A stretch of DNA of 64,000 bases, taken from assembly GCF_014641655.1 (NCBI RefSeq), contig NZ_BMID01000001.1, positions 2,198,427 to 2,262,426 of the forward strand, given 5' to 3'. The notes under the pieces are model-generated. The model made no database searches. It was not told the DNA's origin and worked only from the letters and a program-made list of their open reading frames with translations. Positions within the stretch are counted from its first letter, which is position 1. The number at the start of each line of letters is the position of its first letter. The DNA comes from Pseudoblastomonas marina (GTDB lineage Bacteria; Pseudomonadota; Alphaproteobacteria; Sphingomonadales; Sphingomonadaceae). The translations under genes were made by a program, and so were the position numbers. This document shows, piece after piece, positions 15,811 to 23,684 of the stretch.

Positions 15811-16881
15811 TCATTGTGGCTCGGCAACCATATGAAGGAGTTCGAGCACTTCCGCAGGGATCTCGCTCAAGGCGTCGGAAGCTAGAGGCTGCTTCTCTCG
15901 CATGACCTCATCATTATACTCCGCTGCCCTGATGGCGAAATGGCCCTCAAGCTCCGAACGCGACCAAGGGGTCATGTCCCCGTTCGGAGGCAGGGCATCT
16001 CCGCGCAACGTCCTTGCCGGTGTCAGGGTGAGGAGACCAAGCTTGCCGCCCACCAGCTTCTTAAAATATCGACCGAAGCGAGCGTCGCTGTCTGCGTGCT
16101 GGACATTGCCGGATATGGCTGCGTCAAGGCGCTCGACAAGCTTGGCAGTCGCTTCCTTGTCGAGCCCGGACTTGATTTCCACCTCGGTCAGTCGCCTTGC
16201 CCAGGTCGGTGGAGACAGATCGTCAAGTTTCGCCAGGGCATCGCGAGCCGCTCGCTGATAGCCTGGGAGCGCTACGGCGCTCTCCGCGACATGCCAGCCG
16301 AGTATCATCCGCGTGCCCACGTCGAGAACGACGAACAAGATCCAAGGCCGACCATCCCCCTGCGGGGCGCTGATAGCCGAACAATCGAAGCGCAGAGCGT
16401 GACCTGCCTCGCCCGTAGCCTTGACGCGCCGAATCTCTGTCTCGACGATACGGCGCAAGACCATTGGGCTCGGCGCGGAGGTTGGATCAACTCCAGCTGC
16501 TTCGACCATGTGGCGGGTCAACTGGGCGACAGACGCATCGGCGTGGGCGCGAACGACCTTACCAACAACGGCTTGAAGGGCGTTCACGACCTCCCCTTTG
16601 GACGGTCGAGCCCGAGCTGACGCGCCTGACCCTCGGCGCACCGCGAGAGAACCAAGCGATGGGTGGTCGCGCCAGGCAGCCGCAAGCCTGTAAAAGCGAC
16701 TGATGCTCACGTTCGCAGTTCGGCATGCCTCTTCAATGTCGAGTTCCCCGTCGCGCCACCCTTCTATCGCATCGATCCGACGTCGCGCCAGATCGCGCCG
16801 GGAAGGTGATAGTAGCTTCCACTCCTCTTCATCAGTGGCCGGGAGCGAGCTGGGCAGCGACACCGATGCGCCGCCTTTCAT
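15811..16881 (-). CDS. Transposase-like protein, degenerate paralogue
   Basis: This 356-residue protein has the same architecture as the gene at 14831-15775: an N-terminal HTH unit (DIEEACRTANVSISRFYRLAAAW), a second helical unit ending SPMVLRRIVETEIR, then an RNase H-like core (ALRFDCSAIS with the first Asp, and PWILFVVLDVGTRMILGW as the classic rve strand pair). The later catalytic Asp and the Glu of a DDE triad are not evident, so strand transfer is doubtful. The two paralogues point at each other with 35 bases between stops. The upstream side faces the tns promoter region. Function beyond DNA binding is not known. Confidence 0.5.
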   Translation of the reverse strand: MKGGASVSLPSSLPATDEEEWKLLSPSRRDLARRRIDAIEGWRDGELDIEEACRTANVSISRFYRLAAAWRDHPSLGSLAVRRGSGASARARPSKGEVVNALQAVVGKVVRAHADASVAQLTRHMVEAAGVDPTSAPSPMVLRRIVETEIRRVKATGEAGHALRFDCSAISAPQGDGRPWILFVVLDVGTRMILGWHVAESAVALPGYQRAARDALAKLDDLSPPTWARRLTEVEIKSGLDKEATAKLVERLDAAISGNVQHADSDARFGRYFKKLVGGKLGLLTLTPARTLRGDALPPNGDMTPWSRSELEGHFAIRAAEYNDEVMREKQPLASDALSEIPAEVLELLHMVAEPQ

Positions 16882-16968
16882 GTCTCGCTTGCCACCATAT
16901 GCCAGTGGTGGGCGAGCGAAGATGCTGACGTCGTTTTCTCATCCATACCTGCCGAGTTAACACAAAAA

Positions 16969-17028
16969 TTCTACATGCCAATGCGAATCTCCTTGCTTTT
17001 CTGAAACGCACTTTCTAAATGCCAACGC
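16969..17028. repeat. Near-identical 16-base direct repeats upstream of the tns genes
   Basis: TTCTACATGCCAATGC (16969-16984) and TTCTAAATGCCAACGC (17013-17028) differ at two positions and lie 44 bases apart, about four helical turns. AACGCACT also repeats at 17006 and 17025. The stretch lies in the AT-richer gap (16882-17046) between divergent genes and is a candidate operator for tns expression or a transposase site. The same motif was not seen at the hisIE end. Confidence 0.5.
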
Positions 17029-17046
17029 ACTAAGGGAGATGTGCGT

Positions 17047-17340
17047 ATGAGCATTGAGATCGAACCACCGGCGAACAAGAGTAAGCCGAAGGGTGAATGC
17101 CCGTTCGCTGATAGCGAGCATTCAGAGCGCGATCATGATCGCGGATCTGCCGAGCGGAAAAATGCGGAAGATGGGCACACGAACTACGTTCGGGCGGATC
17201 TCACCGCTACGCGAGTTGGTTCAGCCCGCTCCATCCCGCCGATGCCGCGATGGAACCGACACCCGAGCATCTCGGCGATGCGTTCGCGGCGCACCTCCCC
17301 TTGGCGGTGGACCCCGGTCAGCGGGAGGTCCGTGTCGTGA
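17047..17340 (+). CDS. Small uncertain ORF overlapping the start of tnsA
   Basis: The first 200 bases after the tns promoter contain an open frame with a good ribosome site (AAGGGAG ahead of ATG 17047; GTG 17041 is also possible). It encodes a ~98-residue hydrophilic protein starting MSIEIEPPANKSKPKG. It overlaps the tnsA frame by about 90 bases and has no recognisable domain. Either it is a small leader protein, or a frameshift separates it from tnsA, which itself has no ribosome site at its first ATG. The peptide read in the tnsA frame just upstream (RYASWFSPLHPADA) looks protein-like, which slightly favours a frameshift or a non-standard start. Confidence 0.3.
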   Translation: MSIEIEPPANKSKPKGECPFADSEHSERDHDRGSAERKNAEDGHTNYVRADLTATRVGSARSIPPMPRWNRHPSISAMRSRRTSPWRWTPVSGRSVS

Positions 17341-18161
17341 CCATCAGCCATCCGCAAAGATCTCAGGCCATCCCCGATCTTCGGGATGAAGCCCAGCCAG
17401 CGGACGGACGCCGGCTTGTTCGGACCGGCACTGGCGAGACCGATAATCCTCCGCTCGGCCACATCGTGGTGTTCCGCCACGGCGGGACGGAGAGACCAGT
17501 GGTGACGCGCGGAGGTCTCCATCTGCGTTTCCGCATGCCGTCGGTGAAGACCGGAATGACGGAAGTCGGCGAGGGAAGGGGAGAGGAACTGCTCGCCATG
17601 CAGTGCGAAGTCGATGGCAACATCGTCCAGTTCAAATGCCATCCCTACAAATTCGACATCGCATTCGGCGGGCCGCGTTTCACCTATCGTCCCGATCTCG
17701 CGATCCTCTACCGCGATGGTCGGATCGAGATAGTCGAGGTCAAACGCACTCCGGACGATCTCAGCACCGACGACAAGGTCAGCTTGGCGAGAGTTCGGGA
17801 ATTCGTCCGCAGGTGTGGCTGGGAGTTCTCCATCCGCTACCTCGAGGATATTCGCGGTTCGAGATGGCGTGAACACAACGTCGCCAACATCTTCGGACGT
17901 CGCGCAATGGCACTGACCAACCATGAGAGTTCACGCGCGCAGGCAGTCCGAGCGAAGATGCAGCAGATGGGATGGGGCGACCTGATCAGCCTCGTCGCTC
18001 AACATGATCGCAAGCACGGCAATGCGGTCGTCGAGCGTCTCATCGCTGGCGGACTGTTCACCGTCGACTTCGATAAGCCATTCCACGACCGCACCATTCT
18101 AAGTCCCACGCCGATCGTCGCGTCGCGACCGCTGCCGGGATTCGAAGGGATAGCAGCATGA
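17250..18161 (+). CDS. tnsA: TnsA-like endonuclease subunit of the transposase
   Basis: TnsA makes the 5'-strand cuts at the ends of Tn7-like elements, allowing cut-and-paste movement. In this 303-residue protein a restriction-endonuclease fold is visible: a Glu in GRGEELLAM, then FTYRPDLAILY (Asp), then RIEIVEVKRTP (Glu-x-Lys), matching the Glu/Asp/Lys set of TnsA. A C-terminal helical part (AVRAKMQQMGWGDLISLV to VDFDKPFHD) corresponds to the TnsC/DNA-contacting domain. The first ATG (17250) lacks a ribosome site, and the frame is open upstream without ATG, GTG or TTG back to a TGA near 17135, so the N-terminus is uncertain. It overlaps tnsB by ATGA. Confidence 0.8.
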   Translation: MEPTPEHLGDAFAAHLPLAVDPGQREVRVVTISHPQRSQAIPDLRDEAQPADGRRLVRTGTGETDNPPLGHIVVFRHGGTERPVVTRGGLHLRFRMPSVKTGMTEVGEGRGEELLAMQCEVDGNIVQFKCHPYKFDIAFGGPRFTYRPDLAILYRDGRIEIVEVKRTPDDLSTDDKVSLARVREFVRRCGWEFSIRYLEDIRGSRWREHNVANIFGRRAMALTNHESSRAQAVRAKMQQMGWGDLISLVAQHDRKHGNAVVERLIAGGLFTVDFDKPFHDRTILSPTPIVASRPLPGFEGIAA

Positions 18162-19636
18162 CAAGACCTCTCGCCTACCCTCAAGAGAAAGGGGATCCCG
18201 TCGAGATCCTCGGCCGCGATTACTACTTCGAACGCGTCGATCCCGACCACGCGGTCACATATCGCGCGCCCTACGGCGCCTCCTATCCCGACTTCATGGT
18301 CGATGACGATAACGGACATCCCCGCAAGCCCACCACGGCTGATATGAATGCCATCTTCGCACAGGACGGCATCATCTTCCGCTCGAAGCCCTCCAGCAAC
18401 GAAAGCCGGCGGCTTGCGCGAAACATGGAACTGGACGCCGAGCAGTGCCGGACGATGGACGCGAAATCGCCGCTGCGGGTCGCGATCAGCCTCTTCTGCG
18501 ACGACAACTGCGGCTCCCTGTCCGACGACGCCATGTTTCCGGTCATCCGCCGCGCGGTCTCCCAGCCGGGTATTGCTGCGCTAAATCCCACGGGATGGGA
18601 GCCGCACCCAACCACAGTTCGCGAATGGCTGCGGGAACGCGGGGAACCGGGAAGGCGCAAGCCGCGCGATGGCGTGTCGATGGCCGGTCGCTACCTGCGT
18701 TCGATCGTCAGCAGACACCCGGTCGAGTTGATCCTCTATCACATGATGTCCGCCTGTCTCGCGAATGACCGGGATCAGATCCAGAGCTTCTACGACTGCT
18801 ACGTGGCCGACCTGTGGAAGGTCAGCAACGGCAAGCCGCTGGACCGTCCGATGCTCGTCGAAGGTGAGGACGGAACCTGGAGCGTCGGCGACAAGGCCGC
18901 CGAATATCCCAGGCCGTCGACACCCTATAAGGCCGTTCACTACACCACCTTCTGGCGCCGGGTCCGCGATATGCGCACCCCGAAGCTTTTCGGCCTCGCG
19001 ACTACCGAGAGGGGAAAGCGCGCGCGCTACGGTGGTGGTGGCTTCAGCGAGCGACCGTCGTTCGGTTCGCTATGCGAGGCGGATGAAACGCCCGTTCCCT
19101 ACGTCTTCCTCGTCGATGACGACACCGGCATCGGCATGGGTTCGGCAACGATGACCCTCATGGCCGAATGCAGCACGACGGCATTGGTCGGATGGGATCT
19201 TTGTGCCGAGGCGGCTTCGAGTGCCTCCCTGCTGCGCACCGTCAGGCACGCCAACTCGATCAAGGAGGTTCCCGCTGATCTGCTCGAGAAATTCCCGGAC
19301 CTGCCTTTCGTCAGACTACGTCCCGACCGCATCAAGGTCGACAATTCCGCAGGCGCGCACTCCCGTCATTTCGAGGACGCGTGCGCGGAAGCCTACATTC
19401 AGGTCAACTTCACCGGGAAGGAGCATCCCACGCATAAGGGTCTCATCGAGAGGACCATCGGGACGATCCTCCAGATGCTCTTCAAGAAGCTTCCGAGCCA
19501 CAATTACGACATCGCCCTGATGCGAAAGTTCGGATTCGATCCGGACAAGCAGATCCTCTGCACGATCTCGCAGGCGCGGGAACTGCTCGACCGGGCCTGC
19601 TTCACCTACAACATCACGAGGCACAAGGGCCTGTGA
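18158..19636 (+). CDS. tnsB: TnsB-like DDE transposase, catalytic half (split gene, part 1)
   Basis: This 492-residue protein holds the TnsB N-terminal DNA-binding helices (including TTVREWLRERGEPGRRKPRD) and a complete RNase H-like catalytic core. The first Asp is in SLCEADETPVPYVFL, the second in RIKVDNSAGAHS, and the Glu in HKGLIERTIG, 36 residues after the second Asp, the classic DD(35)E layout. The frame ends at ARELLDRACFTYNITRHKGL, exactly where TnsB normally continues into its beta-barrel domain. The stop TGA overlaps the GTG start of the next gene, which encodes that missing domain in the -1 frame. The catalytic residues appear intact, so activity is plausible if both parts assemble. 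Confidence 0.82.
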   Translation: MTRPLAYPQEKGDPVEILGRDYYFERVDPDHAVTYRAPYGASYPDFMVDDDNGHPRKPTTADMNAIFAQDGIIFRSKPSSNESRRLARNMELDAEQCRTMDAKSPLRVAISLFCDDNCGSLSDDAMFPVIRRAVSQPGIAALNPTGWEPHPTTVREWLRERGEPGRRKPRDGVSMAGRYLRSIVSRHPVELILYHMMSACLANDRDQIQSFYDCYVADLWKVSNGKPLDRPMLVEGEDGTWSVGDKAAEYPRPSTPYKAVHYTTFWRRVRDMRTPKLFGLATTERGKRARYGGGGFSERPSFGSLCEADETPVPYVFLVDDDTGIGMGSATMTLMAECSTTALVGWDLCAEAASSASLLRTVRHANSIKEVPADLLEKFPDLPFVRLRPDRIKVDNSAGAHSRHFEDACAEAYIQVNFTGKEHPTHKGLIERTIGTILQMLFKKLPSHNYDIALMRKFGFDPDKQILCTISQARELLDRACFTYNITRHKGL

Positions 19637-20556
19637 ACCGGCAACCCCTCCTGATGTGGCGCAAGGCCACCGCTACCCGCGCGCCCAATGTCATCGCGGA
19701 TCTCGACGAGTTCGATCGCAACATGGGCTGCGTGAAGTTCGACGCTGCCGTCTACGCGACCGGGGTCGTTTTCATGCACAACCGGTATTCGTGCCATGAA
19801 ATGGGTGAGATCGTCGGGCTCTTCGAGCGCGGCGCCATTCCCGAAGGAGACGTCACACCGAAGCAGCCCCGCAGGAACCAAAATCCGCACCGCAAGGTCA
19901 CCGCACGTGGCAAGCTGAAATTCGATCCGGATGACCTCGGGGTAGTCCATCTCTGGATCCCATTCGGCGAACACAAGCGGTGGGTGACGCTCAAGTGCGA
20001 CAATCCGGACATGGCTGGCGTTCCCGTCTGGTTGCACGAGAAGTGCATGGAGCTGGCGAACATCGAGGCCGACGAATTCTGCTCTAAGGAGGAGCAGGCG
20101 GTTTTCCGCGCCAAGCTGTTCGACATGATCTCGAATGTGAACGAGAAAGCGTCGGCGAAAAACCGCAAGCTCCTCGGCCGAGCCTTGGCGGATAAATCGA
20201 CGGCGGCGTCATTGCGGCGCTACGTCGAACTCACGCCCGAGGAAGGCGAGGACACCCCCGCTGTTGAGACCCGGACCGATACCGACCCCCAGGACATCCA
20301 TCCGTTCGAGCCGGACGCGTGCGTCATCGACAATGCCCTTGCGGGAAGTCGGCGCAAGGACGCGGGAGACATGACCCCGCGGCCCAGGAAAATGGCGAAA
20401 CAGACGCCCAAGACGTGGGCAGAGATGCAGCGCGCGAAGAAGAGGGGTGTCCCGGTCCGCGCGCGCAATGAAAACGGCAGAGCGAACTCGAGAACGCGGC
20501 GAGAGGCGCCGCCGCGTCGATCCTCGGGAAGAGGCCTTACATGGAAGGAGAAGTGA
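19633..20556 (+). CDS. TnsB C-terminal beta-barrel domain (split gene, part 2)
   Basis: This 307-residue protein begins NRQPLLMWRKATATRAP, the segment that follows the catalytic core in TnsB (the Pro-x-x-x-Trp motif). It continues with the beta-barrel (VKFDAAVYATGVVFMHNRY and later LKFDPDDLGVVHLWIPF) and a helical, basic C-terminal tail of the kind that binds TnsC. The start is GTG at 19633 overlapping the upstream TGA (GTGA), the same overlap style as other genes in this operon. Neither half shows decay, so a genuine two-polypeptide TnsB is more likely than a pseudogene. A -1 frameshift product (HKGLVNRQPLL) would also read through smoothly, but no strong slippery heptamer is present. Confidence 0.75.
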   Translation: MNRQPLLMWRKATATRAPNVIADLDEFDRNMGCVKFDAAVYATGVVFMHNRYSCHEMGEIVGLFERGAIPEGDVTPKQPRRNQNPHRKVTARGKLKFDPDDLGVVHLWIPFGEHKRWVTLKCDNPDMAGVPVWLHEKCMELANIEADEFCSKEEQAVFRAKLFDMISNVNEKASAKNRKLLGRALADKSTAASLRRYVELTPEEGEDTPAVETRTDTDPQDIHPFEPDACVIDNALAGSRRKDAGDMTPRPRKMAKQTPKTWAEMQRAKKRGVPVRARNENGRANSRTRREAPPRRSSGRGLTWKEK

Positions 20557-21572
20557 TGAGCAAGAAAAGCGAAAAGGCCGAAATAAAGGATGTCACTGAA
20601 GCTGATCAGTTGACCATCTCTCCGGCGATCAAGGATGCCTTCCGGTCGCTGCGCGACCAGAAGGTGGCCATGCGCTCGACTGCTGCGACCCGGGCGATCG
20701 CGGCATTCAACACGATCCGGCTTCCCTATCCCCGCCAGCTCGAAGCCATGCTGACTTTTCAAGAGGCTCAGGATCTTGGACGTGCAATGAAAGGACGCAG
20801 GCAGACAGCGATCTGTGTCTTCGACCCGCCACACACGGGAAAGACCACCGCGGCTGAAACCTTCGTGGACGTGGCTAACGAAGGGGCCGAGGAAGGAATT
20901 CGGCCGGTCATCTTCATGAGTTTCGGCAGTGGTGGCGGGCCGAGCGACATGTATCGCGCGATCCTGAAAATCCTCGGCGAAGGCTTCCCGGCGACAAAGG
21001 ACCTCGAAATCCTCCGTGATCGCGCCTGCGAGGCGATGCGGCATGCCCGCACAGATCTCCTCATGATCGATGAAGCGCACGAGGGAGGCAAGGGATCGGC
21101 CTACGGCCCGCGCCTCACGGCGGAGCTCAAGACGCTGCTTAATGGCGGACACGTGGGGATCGTCCTGCTCGGGACCGAAAAGGCAGAAGAGATGATCAGC
21201 AAGGACCAAGAGTTCCTCATGCGGACCATGGCACCGTGTCGTCTCGGAGCACTCGACTGGGCAGTCGACGAAGACAGGGACCTGTGGATCGGATTCCTGT
21301 CAAAGCTCGATGAAGAGATGATCCGGATCGGCATCATTGCCGAACCGACCGGCCTCGCCGATGAGGAACTGGCGCTGGCTCTCTGGCAGGCATGCGACGG
21401 GATCATCGGCCAGCTCATGAGCGTGGTGAGACAGGCGCTGCGCATCTCGATCCACGACGACCGCGATTTCATCTCTGTCGACGATCTCGTAGTCGCAGTC
21501 GATGACTGGTCGATCTCGCTCGGGCTGTGCGATACCAATCCGCTAGAGCGCCTCCTCCTCGAAGCAGCCTGA
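20556..21572 (+). CDS. tnsC: TnsC/TniB-like AAA+ ATPase
   Basis: This 338-residue regulator would connect the TnsA/TnsB transposase to the target chosen by TniQ. Walker A is AICVFDPPHTGKTTAAE (the first Gly of the motif is Asp here), and Walker B is DLLMIDEAHEG. A sensor-like segment (GHVGIVLLGTEKA) and a C-terminal lid helix region (ALALWQACDGIIGQLMSVVRQAL) follow, as in TniB. The ATG at 20556 is preceded by AAGGAGAAG and overlaps the upstream stop (TGATG), so it is preferred to the in-frame ATG at 20541. The stop is three bases from the tniQ start. Confidence 0.85.
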   Translation: MSKKSEKAEIKDVTEADQLTISPAIKDAFRSLRDQKVAMRSTAATRAIAAFNTIRLPYPRQLEAMLTFQEAQDLGRAMKGRRQTAICVFDPPHTGKTTAAETFVDVANEGAEEGIRPVIFMSFGSGGGPSDMYRAILKILGEGFPATKDLEILRDRACEAMRHARTDLLMIDEAHEGGKGSAYGPRLTAELKTLLNGGHVGIVLLGTEKAEEMISKDQEFLMRTMAPCRLGALDWAVDEDRDLWIGFLSKLDEEMIRIGIIAEPTGLADEELALALWQACDGIIGQLMSVVRQALRISIHDDRDFISVDDLVVAVDDWSISLGLCDTNPLERLLLEAA

Positions 21573-21575
21573 CGC

Positions 21576-23474
21576 ATGCTCGCTCTGGCCGATATCTCGC
21601 AGGAACTGCTGCGTGGGGAACGTTCGACAGACGATGCTCCTCGTCGGCTGCTCTATCGGGACCGGGTTTCCTTCTCCTTCAGAGATGGGGAATCCCTGCG
21701 AGGCGGCATGGCCCGAGCCTGTGAACTCGCCGGCGCGCCGAACAGCTGGACGGTCCTGCGGGAAGTCGGGCTCAAGCACCGAAATCGGGTGCTAGTTTCC
21801 GAGGATCCCGACATCGATATCGGCGCACTCGCGGAGGCGCTTGGCGTCACGCGCGAAGAGGTGGCCGCCAGACAATATCCCGAAAAGGAGAACGGAGCCC
21901 GGGAATACTTCGGAATGATCGTTCCCGCAGGCAGCATCGAAAGCCGTGCAAGGAGATATTCGCCCACGTTCCTTCGTGACCGAGGATATCATCTCGCTGC
22001 TTGGGAGCTGAAGTTCCTCCCCTTCTGTCCGGTGACCTGGGACATCCTGCTGCAACACTGCGATGCGTGCCGATCGCAGCCTCCGCAGGCGCAGGGGTGG
22101 GTCAGGACGCTCACGCCCGTCGATCGTTGCGACGAGTGCGGGAGAAGGCTGGCCGAAAGATCGACGTCGAACGTATCCGAGGGACTGCGGCCAGCACTCG
22201 AGATTATCTCGTGTCTAGTGCGCTGCACGGAGAAGGAACGCGCGTCAGTTTTCGACTTACTCCCGAGTGATCTCGGGAGGGCTGATCCGCAGGCACTGCT
22301 TGACGTGATCCTGGGGCTAGCGAAGCACATGAAAGCCCCTTCCACCGAAGAGGATGGTGACCCGCAGGTGATCCGCCTCCATCGAGCTTGCAAGGCCGTC
22401 CAAAGCTGGCCGACTGGTCTGGATGACATCGAGTTCAGTGCATCACCCACAGGCCAGACCCTTCCGCCGCTAATGCAGAGCTACGCAGCCTTGGGAGCAG
22501 AGCCGGCTATCGATGCGGCCGAGGCGGAATACGCGAGCATCAAGGCCATGAACCACCTAACTTGTGGCGACGAACTTGATCGGATCGTCGGGCTCAGAGA
22601 GGCATCTGCGATTTCAGGGTTGGAAGACGACACGCTTCGCGCCGCGTGGGAAGCGCAACTGATCACCCGGAGGTATCGCGCTCATGGGAATAGATTGCTT
22701 CCCGCTTTCGAGGTGCGAGAATTGCTGGCATTCGCTGAAGCGTGGAAAACCCGAGTGAGCGCATCATCGGTTGCCTCGCGTTTCGGGCTTCCGACATATG
22801 CCATCGAGCAATGCGTAATACGGGGGCACCTCATCCCCACCGCGCTCAGCCTGCCGGGATCGGGCTACTTCTTCTCTAAACAGGCCGCCGATCGCTTCTG
22901 CGATGAGACATCTCTGAAGCAGCCCGCACCTCACGTTGCGACGGTCGCTCTATATGATCTGATGCGACTGGTCTCGGGTAGACTGAAGCCCTGGGGTGAA
23001 GTCCTGAGTGCGGTAGCGCTTGGCCGAATTTCGGCAGAGCTCGAGCCGGGAGATGATAATCAGTTAGCCAAGCGGCTTCAGATCGACGAAAGTTCCGCGA
23101 AATATCTAATCGGAAAAGAGGCTGCCAAGGGGGTGCCCTCCTTGTGCGGCTTGTCATCAACCATCTGCCAATCCGATGCTTATGAAGTGCTGAATTGCTC
23201 GGCAACGAGTTCGGGCATGCTGGACGGAATCGCCAGCACGGGCATCAATCCAAAGCTGTTCCCCCTTGAGCTTGTCGCCAAGCGTGCCGGAGAGGTCGCG
23301 GCAACCTCGGAAATCGCGAAGCGTCTCGACTTGGATCCGACGCGGACATCGCGCCTCTTGAGTGCCGCGCGGGTCCGAGAGATCGTTCCGGGTGGTTGGG
23401 ACCGTGCTCATGCTTTCGAACTGATCAATCGCGCAACGCTGATACGCGACGCACAACTCTCGTTGGGTTTCTGA
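21576..23474 (+). CDS. tniQ: TniQ/TnsD-like target-selection protein
   Basis: This 632-residue protein is of the TniQ superfamily, which in TnsD-type members recognises a specific chromosomal attachment site. The N-terminal region has the TniQ pattern (LLYRDRVSFSFRDGESLRGG), then a zinc motif (FCPVTWDILLQHCDACRSQ and DRCDECGRRL). The C-terminal ~300 residues carry successive HTH-like units (AISGLEDDTLRAAWEAQLI; VASRFGLPTYAIEQCVIRG; TSEIAKRLDLDPTRTSRLL), as in long TnsD proteins that bind DNA. It is the last gene before the element's right end, which lies in hisIE, so the natural inference is that this protein targets the hisIE 3' end. Confidence 0.8.
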   Translation: MLALADISQELLRGERSTDDAPRRLLYRDRVSFSFRDGESLRGGMARACELAGAPNSWTVLREVGLKHRNRVLVSEDPDIDIGALAEALGVTREEVAARQYPEKENGAREYFGMIVPAGSIESRARRYSPTFLRDRGYHLAAWELKFLPFCPVTWDILLQHCDACRSQPPQAQGWVRTLTPVDRCDECGRRLAERSTSNVSEGLRPALEIISCLVRCTEKERASVFDLLPSDLGRADPQALLDVILGLAKHMKAPSTEEDGDPQVIRLHRACKAVQSWPTGLDDIEFSASPTGQTLPPLMQSYAALGAEPAIDAAEAEYASIKAMNHLTCGDELDRIVGLREASAISGLEDDTLRAAWEAQLITRRYRAHGNRLLPAFEVRELLAFAEAWKTRVSASSVASRFGLPTYAIEQCVIRGHLIPTALSLPGSGYFFSKQAADRFCDETSLKQPAPHVATVALYDLMRLVSGRLKPWGEVLSAVALGRISAELEPGDDNQLAKRLQIDESSAKYLIGKEAAKGVPSLCGLSSTICQSDAYEVLNCSATSSGMLDGIASTGINPKLFPLELVAKRAGEVAATSEIAKRLDLDPTRTSRLLSAARVREIVPGGWDRAHAFELINRATLIRDAQLSLGF

Positions 23475-23684
23475 TCCACCCCTTGGCCACGTGCCTCTGC
23501 GGCCAGCCGCCGAATTCCCATTGCCTCCCCGATAGATGGCGCACTTCATATGCGGAGGGTGAGCGTGTATCTGCAGAAATAGGTTGATCTGAGGGAAAAC
23601 TACTGCAATCGGCCCCAACGCGATTGTGAAAACATCCTTTGATTCCAGTTGGAATTTGAGGGGTTCTCAGTGCAATCTGATACA
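23475..23684. repeat. Right end of the Tn7-like element with TnsB-site-like repeats
   Basis: Read from the his side inward (minus strand) the end begins TGTATCAG. Two imperfect repeats follow, GATTGCACTGAGAACCCCTC and GATTGCAGTAGTTTTCCCTC, about 75 bases apart, in the same orientation. These have the look of TnsB binding sites. A short palindrome (TTCCAGTTGGAA at 23643-23654) lies between them. The five bases outside, ATCGG (23685-23689), are the candidate target-site duplication. Neither the duplication nor a partner end can be confirmed from this window. Confidence 0.55.

Larger units (their letters stand above)
1..23684. mobile_element. Tn7-like transposon inserted in the 3' end of hisIE (left end not in window)
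   Basis: The right terminus is inferred at 23684. Read inward from the his side, the element starts TGTATCAGATTGCACTG (a Tn7-type 5'-TGT end), and the flanking five bases ATCGG (23685-23689) would be the target duplication. The element carries tnsA, a split tnsB, tnsC and a tniQ/tnsD-like gene, then about 15 kb of mixed cargo typical of defence and resistance islands. Cargo DNA is visibly less GC-rich than the his operon and beyond. I searched by eye for a matching TGT end with the GATTGCA repeats left of the tns genes and found none, so the left boundary is either outside the window or missed. Coordinates are therefore open at base 1, and whether the czc genes belong to the element is inference. 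Confidence 0.65.

Noticed and set aside
16940-17040. Left end of a minimal element just ahead of tnsA
   Set aside because: The repeats there differ from those at the hisIE end and no TGT terminus with a flanking ATCGG is seen.
19610-19640. A programmed -1 frameshift signal at the tnsB split
   Set aside because: No X-XXY-YYZ slippery heptamer is in the correct phase (codons CAC AAG GGC CTG TGA); a GTGA stop-start overlap explains the junction better, though a fused product cannot be excluded.
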